Positions 47,529-60,035 of a stretch of DNA of 64,000 bases are shown here, piece after piece. Numbering within the stretch: position 1 is the stretch's first letter; each line of letters starts with the position of its first letter. A program made the position numbers and the translations under genes. The stretch is from Chionoecetes opilio (lineage: Eukaryota; Arthropoda; Malacostraca; Decapoda; Majidae). Below the pieces are notes generated by a model. That model ran no database searches and was not told where the DNA came from. It saw only the letters and a list, made by a program, of their open reading frames with translations. The stretch lies in the NCBI GenBank assembly GCA_016584305.1, contig JACEEZ010015203.1:1-64000 (forward strand). Direction: 5' to 3'.

Positions 47529-49986
47529 CCCATTATTACCACACCCGGGATCAGGCGTCAAAATGATGCCCAAAACGCCCTTTTTCTACCAAAAAAATGG
47601 GGAAAAAGTTTTTCGTGTGACATGGCCCCCAAAGGGAAAAAAGGAAAATGTGTTATTTAAACCCCCCAGATGATTAGATAAATCAAGACAACTGAAACAC
47701 TAAACATTATAAGCGCCAGTGACACAGGGGATGAAAAAATAGGGAGGGAAAAGGAATTCCCTTTTTTCCCTTTAGGATGTTTGCTATGTAGAGTTTCGAG
47801 TTCAGCTTCATTTTGGTTTATTATATTTGTACTAAAAATATTTTTTGTTTTTTTAAATTTTTTTTTTTTTAAAAAAATAAATTAACATGGAAATTTGGGG
47901 TCAAAATATTTTATATAATTATATTATATTTTTAAAATTTTATTTTGAGGGGATGTGATGGGTTACAGAAAAGTTAATTGTTTTTTGTTTTTATCAGTGT
48001 TATGAATTTTGTCTGAAATTCATGTTTTTTAAAAATTGGGTTTTTTTATTATATAAACATACACAATCATTTTCGTCTAAAATCAACATAGTAAGGGCCC
48101 AAATAATGAGCAAAAGAAAAAAAAAATTCGGGCCATAAAATGGTGCGGGGGGTTGTTAAAATTTCTAGGGCGGAAAGAATTATTTCTGCATTGGTACATC
48201 GGGGAAAAAACATAAATTCATAAAATAGGGCCGTTACTATCATCGATTAGGCCTTTGCATTTATTTATTGTACAAAATTTTAGTTAGAATTTTTTTATTA
48301 TAGGGGACAATCAAAAGGGGCTGAAATGGACAAAAACTTAAACCCAGTTCCCGAGACCCGGCAATATCGTGGTTCCCGATTTTGCATGTAAAAAATAAAT
48401 TTGTTAATCCATCAATAATTATTCCAGATATCAACTAAATATTTGGTACATAAATGAATGATGATATGAGGAAAACACCAGATTTTTTTCATAATTTTCC
48501 GATTAATATTTTAAGAAATAAAAATAGTTATAACAATATTAGCGCTTTCATTTCGGGCGATAAACTGCGAAATGACAGTACCCCCGTTTAAGCCCCCCAC
48601 AAAAACCCAAATTCCCAAAAGTAAAGTTGCCACCCAAGTTTTTCAGTTTATTAACACCCTATAGATGGCATTTAAACAATAAAATCGCATTTGGCACGCA
48701 ATTCCCACGGCATGACACGGTGAAGCTGACTACAAGCTGTATTGCAGAAATTCAAGGTAGGCTCGGGTAATTTTTTTTTTTAAGGCAAGTAACAATCATA
48801 TAATCATACATATCATATAATCATATACATGGGTTGGGTTACTAAATGCCAATTTTGTGAAATACATCTCCAATGCACCCCACTGGTCTAACAATCTTTT
48901 CACACATGTCTGCACAGACAACCACCTGGTTTGGCCTGGAGGATTTTATGAGGTTCAATATAAAAAAAAATTGAAACTCTTGGAATGCATGTTGATATGG
49001 CACGCATTTGATGCACAGAGATGAATCATGTGGCATGAATATTTGACAATTGACTTAGGCAAATATTCTTTAATAATGTAGCTACTGAATGGTTAGCTCC
49101 CAGCATCACATTGTTAGTGTCAGAACAAAACCCAACAATATTATTAATATGAATGGGTTTTTTTTTTTTATATGAAACATTCTTTCATAGCATTGAACAG
49201 TCTTACAGCTGAACTATCATTAACCTCTATCAAATATACGAAAGAGTTTTCAATCTTCCCTTTCTCAAAATATTCCCCGCTGTGGGGAGTCACCTTGTCG
49301 TGGTGGCGGGGCTTGAAGCGTGGTCGACGGCGCCACCTACTCTGGCGGCCTGCCTGCCATTGTTGGGTTCGGTGGCCGTCGGCCTCGTGGACCAAGCGCT
49401 CCCCCTTCGTCACTGGGAGGTGGAGCCTTCCGGTGATGTCGTCTTTATGCTTCCTCCCCCTTTCTCTCCTTTCTTAGGGCGATTCTAGGCCCGGTGGGGA
49501 CCCTTCTCTCCGTCTCACGCTTCTTCTTCCTTTTATACTTCACGCTCCGCTCCCCACGTGTTTTGCCGTGCGTGGCATCCTGTAAAATTCCCCGCGCGCC
49601 CCTCTATCTGGAAGTTGAGTCCACCGCGGGGCGGGTTGTAGTTCCCTTTCGGTGGGCAACCACGCTTCTTGGTAGGGGGTTGGGGTAAGACGGGAGGTCC
49701 AGTGTGGCCCCGCTGGATCAATCGGCTGGTCATGCTTTGGGGCTGGGGCCCAAAGCGGAGGCTGCCTGGTGGGCACCGCATCGGTCCCGCGGCTGCCACC
49801 ACACACTGGGCAACCGAAGCGTTACTTCCCCGCTACCCCTGGAGCTGTTGGGTGAGGCCCTTCCCCAACAGACAGCTTCCCCTCGTTGGCTCCGTGGTGG
49901 GTGGGGGGCGTGGGGGAGTGAAGTAATTTTTGTTTATGTATAAAACAAAAAAATTTACCCCGGCCTGCCTCTCTCCCTGACGTCCG

Positions 49987-51300
49987 TTGTCCTCGACTTC
50001 TCCCATTGAATCCTCTCACATTGCCATTTCTGGCCCCTTTTCCAGGCCCGACGTGGCACGAAGCGGAGGGCCCCGGGCCCCTTCCTCCTCCTCAGTTCCC
50101 CGGTCTGGCGGTCCCCGCATCAAGGGACGCAGACAGGGATTGAGAGACGAGCCTGGCCCTCGGGGCACTTCTACGTTGGACACCTTGCTTCTGTCCAACG
50201 TGTCCCAGGCCCTTTTGTCATACAGAGCATTACATGATATTTTAAAGGCTTATGGTGTGGTTCGCCGCACCCGCTTATTTATGATGACAATGGAAAAATC
50301 AAATAGGTGCTACATAAATTTTGCTGCGGCAGATGATGTTCCCTCTGCTTATGAGGAAGCCACAAAGATGGAAATTGGAGCGAGACATTACAGAGCCGAA
50401 CTCATTCGCTCCGTAAATGTTGGAGACGGCCCTGATGACTACATCCCCAACACTTTTGAGAAAACTACAACATCTATCCCCCTGTCCGCCACAGCCCTAC
50501 CCTTCTTGGTACGTGGCTTATTATAAGGGAAAGTGGGGGCAACTTTTTCCTTGCCGCGCGGTACTTAGAGAAAAAAATTTGGGAATGATCCCGGAAGGCA
50601 ACCTGAAAAAGTATGGCAGGGGGGTTCTAATCCGAGCCAAAGCCCTTTACTCAGGCTCGGATGCTCTTCCACATGCCTATCACCGAAGAACACTTTTTCG
50701 ATACCATCAAACCTCATCCAAAGTTCAATACCAGAAAAGGGCGTAGTCTACAACTACGACCTCTTTGAGTTTTCGGAGGCAGAAATACTAAACATGTGCC
50801 CGGAAAAAGTTCAACAGGTCTATTAAGGGTCAGAGGAAGAAAAAACATGATCATTATAACTTTCAAAGGATCAAGTCTCCCCGATTCCATCAGGATCGGT
50901 CCCCAGTCTCTCAGGAAAAAAAGCCTTATCGACCGCCCTAGGGAGTGCTATGAGTGCTACAGCTTTGGGCACGGCAAAAAATTTTGTAAATCCCCTCCTC
51001 GCTGTGGTCGATGCTCGGCGTTGGGTTCCCATGCCACAGCTGACTGTACGCCCAACTCCCTACTGCTTCCACTGCCGTGCTGATCCCCACCGAGTTCCCC
51101 GACAATGTGGGACTTATAATTAGAAGAAGACATCCTTTATTTGGCCAACTCCCAATTTATCAGTTTTGGGGAGCGCCAGAAGAGAACTTTCCCATAGACA
51201 AGCAGGCGGGGGGGGAAAGGGCGGGAACCTACGCATCCGCGATGGCTGCTGCTTCTTCTAAGACGCCTAATCAGCCTCCGCAGTTCCACCACCACATTCT
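49987..51300 (+). pseudogene. LINE ORF1 (gag-like, zinc knuckles)
   Basis: Nucleic-acid-binding gag-like protein. It starts MSSTSPIESSH after the 5' UTR and has a Pro/Ser/Arg-rich N-terminus, then a folded segment (LSYRALHDILKAYGVV, about residues 75-90) resembling the RRM-like part of gag proteins. After three frame changes (about 50500, 50740, 50820) come zinc knuckles: CYECYSFGHGKKFC (Cx2Cx4Hx4C) near 50946, CGRCSALGSHATADC with an altered spacing near 51003, and a third CFHCRADPH unit near 51068 in another frame. It ends with a Gln/Pro-rich tail. In an intact element it would coat the RNA. Confidence 0.75.
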
Positions 51301-52019
51301 CTTAAACCTAACCCATCCATCCCAATGAAGAATAAGTTCTCGCTACTGCCGTGTGATTCTGTGGAGTCTGCTGACTCCTCTCATAATGAGCCCCCAACCA
51401 CCTCTCGTGTAGTGCATGCCGCCACAGGGGAAAAATGACAACAGTGACTCCTCCTCTAAGAGGCTCCCAAAACCCACCCTAATAAAGAGTCTCAGAAGCG
51501 AACTCGCAGTTCCAATTGAGTCCTTAGACTCAGTGGGGGTTCCTCCGGCTAAAATATAAATTTGCTGAGCGGGAGAGGATGGACTTGCGTAAAGATACAC
51601 CTCTGATGGGTGTGGGAGTACTGACGTGACTCTAAAAATCACTGCCCCTGTTACCACCCCTGAAGCGGCTAGCGCACTCAGTCAACAGCACGCTGATGGC
51701 GAAGGGGGTCTCAAAAACATATGGACACCCCAAGTAGTTGATAGCCATGCTGAAAACGCAATCTTCAAGACCCTCGTCGGGAGCTATCAGTAAACCTAGA
51801 AGTGGTAAATCTTCGTTAGTAAATCTGCATTTTTGGGGGGACATACGGTCTCTACTACTGCCGTGGGTCCTCGTATGAGAACCCCGATTTCACCGCCGGA
51901 TGTACGCAAGCGCCAACCGACATCTGGGAATGTACAGAAAAGTAGTTTACCAATCTTCTACAACACAGAAAAAAATGCTGGGCTTTCAAATGGCGCAGCG
52001 TCTACAAGCCGTAAGGCTT

Positions 52020-55000
52020 CGCATAAAACTTCACGCACGAAATAACATCTTCAATCCTCCAATGGAATATTCGTGGATTACGTGCAAATTGGGGGGAAAA
52101 CTAGTCCTTCTCATCAACGAGTTGGACCAGAAATTATCTTTTTACAAGAAAAATGATAGGGCAGGGAAGGTGTCTTGCCCGACAGGTTTTATACCTGTCC
52201 ACACACCACCTCCAGCAGGTGGTGGCTTTAGTGGTGGTTGTGGCCTTTACCATCGTCGGGATTTTCCCCCCTTAACTGTCATCCCGCTGCAATCACCCTT
52301 GCAGGCTGTAGCGGTCGTATCCATCTGCACAAGACCTACACTGTCTGCTCAATATATCTACCTCCAAATGACGACATCCTCTCCAAGATCTTGAGGATCT
52401 TATCCGCCAGCCTTCCCCGTCCATTTTTTCTCCTTGGAGACATGAATGGGCGGCATTTTCTGTGGGGGGATTCCACCAGAAATCGTCGCGGTGATTCTCT
52501 CGTAACTCTTAGATGGCAACAATTTAAAAATATATTAAACACGGGAGAACCAACACATTTCCATTCGCAGACGGGAACATTGACTGCTATTGACCTATCA
52601 CTCTGCAGTCCAAGGTCGCCCTCGACTTCTCATGGGGGGTGGCCGATTCTCTTCGGGGAAGTGACCATTATCCCATACTACTTAAAACAGTGTCCTCGCC
52701 CCCTTCCCCATGTCTCCCAAATGGTGCCTCCTCGTGCAGACTGGGAGGGCTTTCAAAAGGCTTGTGTTTTTGAACACATATAGATGACTTTCCAACAATA
52801 GATGAGGCCGTAGATTACTTGTGTCTCGAATCCATTTTGCAGCCTCGCTGAGCATCCCCCGCACATCTGGATCTTTCTCTCGCCGACCTGTTCCGTGGTG
52901 GACTCAGGACTGTACGGCAGCGAGGAGTCACTCCCGCCGTGCTGAGACGCAATACATTTCGCGGCCAACTTCAGTAGACCTAAAATATCTTTTTCACAGG
53001 TTAAGAGCTAGATACCGACGGGTTATGAAAGAGTCTCGTCACTCCTCTTGGAGGGCTTATATAAGTACGATCTGTGCATCTACCCCCGGTGTCCAAGGTT
53101 TGGCAAAGAGTGAGGAAAATGAAGGGGAAGTTTTTTCCCCTCCTCCCCCCCAGTTCTATCGATTAATGGAGACCCTGTGGCAGATCCCTTGACTGTAGCA
53201 GAGAATTTTTTTCCCATTTTTTGTCAGTGGCGCAGACGGGCCTTGCGTCTCCAAGTGCTAGGGACAGACTGCGACAAGAACAGAGAGGCATAGATTTTTC
53301 ATCCCGAGGCGGGGAATCTTACAATGTTCTTTTTTCACCTCGTGAGCTATGTCAAGCCATGAAAATTTGCGCTGACACTTCCCCAGGCCAAGATGATGTA
53401 CCATATGCGATGCTCTGTCATCTAAGAGATGAGGCTCTAGATTTCTTGTTGATATCTATAATAGGATCTGGATTGGAGGGAAACCCTTCCCCAAATAAAC
53501 TGGGGTGTGGCGGTTTTGGGAAACCCGATCCCTAAGCCTGGGAAGGACCACTCACTACCGACGAATTTCCGGGCCCATATCCCTAACTTCATGTGTGTGG
53601 GAAGTTATTCGAAAAAATGGTAAATAGTCGACTGGTATGGTTTTTTTGGGAAAGGGAAAACTTTTTTCTCCCTTTTTCAGTGTGGATTTCCCTAAGCATC
53701 ACTCTACTACGGAAGCGCTTATTTCCTTAGAGTCATCCATATGCGGGGCATTCGCCGTCGACAACACCATGTGACCATCTTTTTCGACCTTGAAAAGGCT
53801 TACGACACGGCTTGGAGACACGGTATATTTCAATCTCTGTATGAGTTCGGGCTAAGAGGTCGTTTGCCTGTGTTCCCCAGAGTTTCCTAGCCAACCGGGT
53901 TCTTAGAGTTCGAGTTGGCAACATACTGTCTTCTGAACACCCGCTTCCAGGTGGCATCCCCAAGGTAGCGTCTTGAGTGTAGCTCTGTTCGCTGTGGCCT
54001 CAATGGTATTGTTGATGTACTGCCAGAGGGGATTGTTAGTACATTATACGTGGATGATTTATCAATCTCTTTGCTGCTTCCAGGATGTCGTTGCAGAGAG
54101 AAGACTTCAACTGCTATTGATAAAGTTGTGAATGGACGACGAATCGTGGCTTCCGGTTTTCCTCCAACGAAGACTGTAGGGTCATTTTTGCAGAACCCGT
54201 GGGATTCATCCGACCCAGACTACATCTTTACGGGAAGAGAATACCATGTAGGGAAGAGACCCGGTTTTTAAAGGGCTCATTTTTGACAATAGACTGACTT
54301 GGGTGCCTCACCTGCGTGCTCTCAAACTGACTGTCTCGGGGCCATGGATCTACTGAAAGTTCCTCTCGCACACCAGCTGGGGGGCTGATCGCGCTACACT
54401 CCTCTATCTTCACCGCTCACTTATCCTTTCGAAGCTTGAAATGGATGTGAATGTACTCCTCTGCCACACCCACTCGACTGCGGATGCTGGATTCGGTACA
54501 TCATGCTGGTGTCCGTCTGGCAACCGGGGGTTCAGGTCATCTCCCATCCCAAGTCTATTGGTGGATGCTGGTGTCCTCCCATTAGATCTTCAACGCCAGT
54601 CCCTCCTGTTAAGATGTTGGTATCGCTCCAACGCCTCCCTGACTTTAATGCTTGCCGTGCTGTGTCTTGGATTTAGGATCGCAACTTTACCATGGGGGAA
54701 GAAGCTTTCCAAGCCCCCTTTGGTTTCCGATTGACAGCTTTATGGAGACGCTTTTCCTTCCCCGCTTTACGGATCTGCCCGCATAGGCCTACGACAGTCG
54801 GTCCATGGCTTTCTCCCAGAGTGTGCTTTTGCAAAAGCCTTCCGCTCTCAAAAGGGTCTTTACCTCCTCAGGCTGAGCGTGCCCAGTTTTTAGACCCCTT
54901 TTGCACACATCAGAGTTCGGTCCCTGTCTTTACTGATGGTTCCAAATCAGACGAAGGAGTTTGGGTACGGTGTCGTATTCCCATCGTTTAACAAAGGCGT

Positions 55001-55750
55001 CAGCCTTCCAAGTGTTCATCTGTTTTTACGGCTGAAATAAGTGCTATTTTTTATGCTCTCATGATTATTTTTACCCTTCCGGATGTTTCTTTTACAATTT
55101 TTAGGTGATTCTTGTAGTGCTCTTCAATCACTATGTAATTTTTTAAATCTCCCCATCCGCTGGTCAATGCCATCCTGAATGGCTTTATCTGCTCAAGAGG
55201 CGAGGCCGGGCGGTCAGGCCCTTTTTTTGGGTACCGGCACATGTAGGGGTTGCCGGTAATGAGGAAGCTGATGCCTTGGCAAAAGCTGGGAGCTAAAGAC
55301 CAGCTCTATCACATTTTGCAGTGCCGGCTACGGACCTACGCTCGGCAATCCATAGATCAGTTCACAACAGTTGGCAGAACGTTGGATTACTATAGGGCAA
55401 AAAAAAACTGCGCACCATCCGCCAAAGTATGAGGACTGGAGCTACTGCGGTCTCTCCCGGGGATGGGAGACTGCCTTGGCACGATTGCGTATTGGTCACA
55501 TCTATATACTCAGGGTTCCTCATGGAGGGGGGGCCAACCCTCCTTACTGTGATGATTGTTTGGTCCCCTTAACTGTGCGGCATTGCTGGTCGAGTGTCCA
55601 GTCTTGGGGACCTACGTGTGCAATTTTTGTCCCGGTGTCGAGGGTCGGACGGTGCTTACCGTCTCTCCCTGGCATGGGAAAGAGGTGTTTCTCTCCGGGA
55701 CATGAAGTCCATACATTATTGAGAAAGGGTGGCCTTCTCAACAAGTTATG
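52020..55750 (+). pseudogene. LINE ORF2: endonuclease, reverse transcriptase, RNase H
   Basis: Endonuclease: LVLLINELD (52105), YLPPND (52352), LLGDMNGRHFLWG (52431), THFHSQTGTLTAIDLSLC (52555) and a frame-shifted SDHYPILL (52660), which carry the catalytic Asn/Asp/His of APE-type enzymes. RT: CADTSPGQDDVPYAML (53368), FDLEKAYDTAWRHGIF (53780) and the YVDD palm motif at 54047. RNase H: FTDGSKSDEG (54930), a TAEISAIFYAL Glu segment (55030), GDSCSALQSL (55105) and VPAHVGVAGNEEADALA (55231), giving the D-E-D-D set. Terminal C/H residues (CDDCLVPLTVRHC, 55548) resemble the usual C-terminal finger. At least eight one-base breaks prevent expression as written. Confidence 0.85.
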
Positions 55751-56956
55751 ATGTTTTTAATATTAACTTATATTTTTTTAAAGGGACTTTGTTCTTTTAT
55801 GTATTTCGTAATTTTCAATATTTTTATTTTATCTTAATTTTTTTTTTATTGTTTTACTTTACATGCATCTTTTGAAGCAGGCGCAAAAACCCGCATTTTT
55901 GCGGCGCCTTAAAATTTAAAATCAACAATCAATTTCCAAAATATTGTATGATCCAAAATTGTTTTGTGGAACGACCTTGTGGTTGGGACCGTCTGTGGCT
56001 CATTACATTGACAAAAAAAAGCCTTTACGTAAAATTCCAAAACATTTCAGTCCAAAAATGTTTTCCAAAAACCTTTTCTTATGTTTGAGGCTCTTTGCTT
56101 CCCAGCTTTACATTTTTTAGACGCACATCAGGAAACATTTTTAAAACAGGTCTAGTGGGGGCCCCACAAAAGGCATTGGAAAGGGATTTTCTGATAGAAA
56201 AAAACCCAAAGTTCAATTTGCGTGCAGACTTTCGTTTGGGTCATTGCAAAAACCAAAACGGGCAACTGATTTTGTTTTTAAAATTTTGCGACAAGCTGTT
56301 AGGTCTTTGCGATTGTGAATTTCTCTTTATTTCAGATTAATCTCAAAAAAAAAAGGAAAAAGACCAATTTTGGGTTTTCGAGAGCTGTAGCTTTTCTAGT
56401 GATATTTTGGGAAAAAATAAGTGCTGTAATAGGGAAAATAAGTGTGTTATAGGAAATATAGTTTAATTTTGTATAGTATTAGAAATATGTAGAATATGGG
56501 AAAAAAAAAGAGAGGAGGAAAAAAAAATTTTGGATGGGTGGGGTGGGGAAAATAAATAGGTTTTTACTTCTAAAAAAAAAAACCCGTGTATGATATGGTC
56601 ATCGTGTTATTTTTTTGATTTTAGAGTCTTTTTTTTAGTATGATTTAGATATTTAGTTTTTTGGTTTTTTGAGAGAATTTAGACGGAAAATGGTGATAAA
56701 AAAAAATTTTTAAAATAGGCTGCGGTGTTTTAGAAACTGGATAATAATGCGTGTTTTTTTTTTGATTTACAAGAAAAAGGGTTTTTTGAGAGTTTTTTTA
56801 GGGTTTAAAGGGGAAATGGAAGAGGAAGGGACATTTATCGATGCCAGTAGAAGCAGAAAAAGGGTAAGTATAAGAAAAGATCTTCGTACTCTGGTAGGAA
56901 GAGCTCGTACCAAAACGCCTTGTACAACACGCGCACTTTTTGCCAGTGGTATAACA

Positions 56957-57026
56957 GGCGTCCAGTGGTTGCGTTCCTTCCAATCTGCGCATGGCCAGAG
57001 GACTGTGCTCTCGTTCGAGCGATGCC
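56957..57026 (+). other. tRNA-Gly-like sequence, segment G copy 2
   Basis: GGCGTC at the start can pair with GATGCC at the end. CTTCCAA is at the anticodon-loop position and CTCGTTCGAG replaces a T-arm. It is inverted relative to 57216-57281. Not a canonical tRNA; a tRNA-derived SINE or pseudogene fits better. Confidence 0.4.
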
Positions 57027-57190
57027 ATGCCGCGCTAGATGTAAAATTTTCCTTTTTCTTTCATTATCCACCCGGTGGGGAGGTAAGAGCTCCCAGGTCG
57101 TGCTCCCCCCAGGGCCCGGAGGATATCCCCAGGCCTTCCCCCTTTTCGGAGACCCTATTTTGGGAAAGGGGTTTAGAAAAACTTTAATTT

Positions 57191-57207
57191 AGGTTAGGTT
57201 AGGTAGG
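57191..57207 (+). repeat. Short TTAGG run
   Basis: Three telomere-type units (AGGTTAGGTTAGGTAGG) stand just before the minus-strand tRNA-like sequence; the copy-1 counterpart at about 47421 is GGTTAGGG. Confidence 0.5.
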
Positions 57208-57215
57208 CGCGGGAT

Positions 57216-57281
57216 GGCACGGTCGACAGAGAGCAGTCCGGCGCTGCCAGTTGGAAGGTAGACGCTTTACCCTATGGACCC
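57216..57281 (-). other. tRNA-Gly(TCC)-like sequence, segment G copy 2
   Basis: Counterpart of 47452-47528. The minus strand shows TCTACCTTCCAACTGGC around a TCC anticodon position and GTCGACCGTGCC at the 3' side. The acceptor stem is degraded (GGGTCC against GTGCC). Confidence 0.35.
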
Positions 57282-57769
57282 TCTTTATACCACCCCGGGT
57301 TTCGGGTCAAATGACCCTGAAACGCTTTTGCTCCCAAAAGATGGCGGAAAAGTGTCGTGTGAATGGCCCTTAAGGAAAAGGAGATGTGTTACTTTCTCCC
57401 TAAGATGATTATGATAAGCAATGAAACCTGACACACTATCATTATAAGCGCAGCTGACACGGGGGATAAATAATAGAGGAGGAACGGAATTTCCTTTTTT
57501 TCTTTTGAGGATGATAGTTGTGAGTTTCGAGTTCAGCTTCATTTGAGTCATTAATGTGTTCTAAATATTTTTTTGTTTATTTAATTTCATTTTTTTGTAA
57601 AAAATAAATTAGCAGGAAATTTGTGTCATATATATTATATTTTTAAATTTATTTTTTGGTAAAAAAAAGAAAATTTTTTTTTATATGTGGAATGCTGATT
57701 CAAGATTAAAAGTTATCTAGACTATATTATTTTAGCAAAGGGTTTGTACGATAATCTATCTGAAAAACG

Positions 57770-58850
57770 AAAATTTTGGGGGCTCGTACGATAAGGGGGG
57801 GTAAAAAAGTTCACAACCCTGTAAAAAACCCTTAGTTTTCCCCGAGCCGTCGGTGGGAGAGCACGCTCGCTCGTTGTTCCCCCTCGCTACCAGAAAACAT
57901 TCCCCCCCGGGGAAAAGTTTTGCGGGTGGTGTTTCACGGTTTTGCAGCACCTCTGCCTTGTTAGAGTAGCTAACAGACCCCAGGCCCAACCCCTGAAGGG
58001 TTGGGGCGCGTGGGCCCTTTTCTTACATGGGGGGGCCCCTTAGGGGGGTACGGGGAAAGGTCTGTGGAGAGGGGCCGCAGGACTTTAATGGGTCTGGGTT
58101 AGTCCGAGAGGGGCAGCGTCAGGGGGGTTTAAGTTTTTAGACGGCGGATTTTTAGCCCTCTGAGGGGTTTAGGATATTTGCGGAAATTTTACCACCCCGT
58201 CGGCGCTGTTTTTTCTCCCTTTGTGGAGTCTGTTTTGTTTGGTTTTTATTAAAACTTTATTTGTTGCCCCCTTTTTGCGTTATTTCTGAGTATGCCCCAC
58301 TCTAACGGAGGGCCCCAAATTCCACTCTCCCCGCCCCCGTCAGGAGGGGAAAAAATCGCCAGTATAGACAGTGAAGCTGATCGAACATCCCCGCAAGACA
58401 AGACAATCTGTTGCTTACACCACTCTTCCTGACGTCACCGTTGCCCTATCCCCCCCTCACCCTGGGAAGACCCCGCTCGCCCTGCTCCCCAAAGAAAAAC
58501 TGTGTCCCGGCTCCCCTTCTGCTGTTTGACAAATGTTTATTGCCCCGAACCTTTTAAGGATGATACACTGCCCCTTTCTTTTAAACCCCCCCGCAGACGA
58601 AACACCTCCACCCAAAATGTCGCTCCCCGTCGGGCCCCATTTCAACCCCCGTACCGTTCCCGCACTCCAGCACCCCGACCCCGCAAGAAGCTCCCACTCT
58701 CCTTTCCCCGGACCAAAATCCGGAGTTCGGAAAGGAGCGGGAATTGGCACTGCCCCGTCAACGTTTTTAATATAGCCCGTTTAATGCTAAAATACATTCC
58801 CGATCATATTAATCTGGTCCCTTTAAAATTGATTTAAAAAAAAAACGGGT
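57770..58850 (+). mobile_element. Probable 5' fragment of a second LINE (UTR and start of ORF1)
   Basis: After a GC-rich leader, an ATG near 58292 opens MPHSNGGPQIPLSPPPSGG and an acidic IDSEAD segment. Across frames there follows a Pro/Arg-rich stretch ending KLPLSFPRTK. Composition and layout match the N-termini of gag-like ORF1 proteins, but no zinc knuckles are reached before the sequence runs into CCTAA repeats. Homopolymer damage is heavy. Could also be unrelated GC-rich DNA. Confidence 0.35.
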
Positions 58851-59035
58851 AAAACTTTGGGGAAAAAGTCCTTACCCCTATCTTTTTGTTCTTTCCCCCC
58901 AGCCAAAAAGCCCGGGGAACGGGGGGAATACGGGGTTTTTTGGGGGGGGGGGAAGCAAATATAAGTGATTATGGCTCCCCAAAAAAACACAAAGTCACTA
59001 TATGTAAAAAACAACAACCCAAACCTTTAAAACAA

Positions 59036-59370
59036 AAAATACAACCTAACCACAAAGTATACCTTACCTAACCTAACCTAACCTTAACCACAAAATATAC
59101 CAACCCAACCCCCCTTAAAAAACAAGTATACCTAACCCAAACCCAACCCAACCACAAAATATCCTAACCTAACTAACCACAAAGTATATCTAACCTAACC
59201 AACCCTTTAAACCCCAAAATAACCCAACTAACCAACCTTAACACAAAAATATACCAACTAACCAAAATTACCACAAAGTAACCTAACCTAACCTAACCAC
59301 AAAGTATACCCAACCTTAACCACAAAGATACCAACCTTAACCAAAAGTTTCCTAACCTAATCTAACCTAA
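59036..59370 (-). repeat. Degenerate CCTAA (telomere-type) repeats with interspersed CACAAAGTATA
   Basis: About 330 bp of CCTAACCTAACC-type units, the complement of the TTAGG arthropod telomere motif. They are interrupted at near-regular intervals by ACCACAAAGTATAC. It is an interstitial array rather than a chromosome end, because unrelated sequence follows on both sides. Confidence 0.75.
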
Positions 59371-60035
59371 ATGGACTTTGAAATTTTTTTAGGCCCCAAT
59401 TTCTAGCGGCCCTTGGGTAACCAAGGTGAGCGCACGTGGAAACCCTTTTTAGATGTTAAATCAAAACATACAATACAGTGCGGTAGTTATTTCAGCAAAA
59501 CCGGAAGGATGAGTCCAAAATATTTCCAAAAACGTTATGTGCCTTTTTTGTTTTTAAAAATTTTGTTTTTTTCATGTAGGGGGCACAGGTTGGAATATTG
59601 GCATTGTACAGGGGCACGTAGGTTTGAGGGGTATTATGACCAAAAAAGGTGTTTTTAGTTGGGAACACTTGAAGGGGGGTTAAATTTCTCGTATTTAGTA
59701 GAGATGGAAAACTATTTTTTTGGATTGAGTTTTTGAGTGACTCAAAAAGAATGGGTATTTTGGGCACTCGATTCACCGGCAGTAGGTGCGTGGCGGTGCT
59801 GCCTGGATACTTTTGCCAGCGAGCCAGCTGTACTGAATTTGGTAATAAAAATTCACTACTCGTTCAACTGTCTTTTTTTTGAAACCGTAATTTGAACAAT
59901 TCAAGCTTTAAAACCGAGAATGTACCTGTCTGCGCGATTTGCACAAAAAACAGTAGTCGACGTGACTCGGCTGCATCGAGTAGCCAGCGAGTATGGAGTT
60001 TTACCCAGACCACCCAGAGACAAAGGGCCGGGAAT
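59371..60035. other. Intergenic DNA, no gene recognised
   Basis: Mixed-quality sequence. Short frames on both strands show no family likeness. Some GTGAGC and AAG donor-like words occur but without coding support. Confidence 0.5.

Larger units (their letters stand above)
44590..47945. repeat. Segment G, copy 1 (about 3.3 kb)
   Basis: Tandemly repeated with 47946-49274 plus 55946-57660. Matching landmarks include ACATACACAATCA (44795/48055), CAATATCGTGG-like (45103/48362), TTTCATTTCGGGCGATAAAC (45300/48548) and the CGCGCACTTTTT tRNA-like zone (47117/56932). A (TA)n tract is at about 44735-44795. No convincing gene; minus-strand frames of 100-200 codons are low-complexity and not conserved in copy 2. 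Confidence 0.75.
49261..55945 (+). mobile_element. LINE (gag + EN + RT + RNase H), full-length with target-site duplication
   Basis: Body 49275-55932. TTTCTCAAAATATT (49261-49274) and TTTCCAAAATATT (55933-55945) are the target-site duplication, and the undisturbed target is visible in segment G copy 1. A GC-rich 5' UTR begins CCCGCTGTGGGGAGTC. The 3' end has a GCAAAAACCCGCATTTTTGC hairpin (about 55881) and an AATCAACAATCAA tail rather than a plain poly-A. Carrying CCHC gag, APE-type endonuclease, RT and RNase H places it in the I/Jockey-related group; the exact clade is not resolved. Both ORFs are broken by indels. Confidence 0.88.
47946..57660. repeat. Segment G, copy 2, split by a LINE
   Basis: Same order as copy 1. 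Continuous homology runs 47946-49274 and resumes at 55946. The join CAAAATATT corresponds to uninterrupted sequence at about 46045-46060 in copy 1, so copy 1 is the empty site. Confidence 0.75.

Noticed and set aside
46937..47542. 201-codon minus-strand frame in segment G copy 1
   Set aside because: Not conserved in segment G copy 2, crosses two tRNA-like repeats and homopolymer-damaged sequence.
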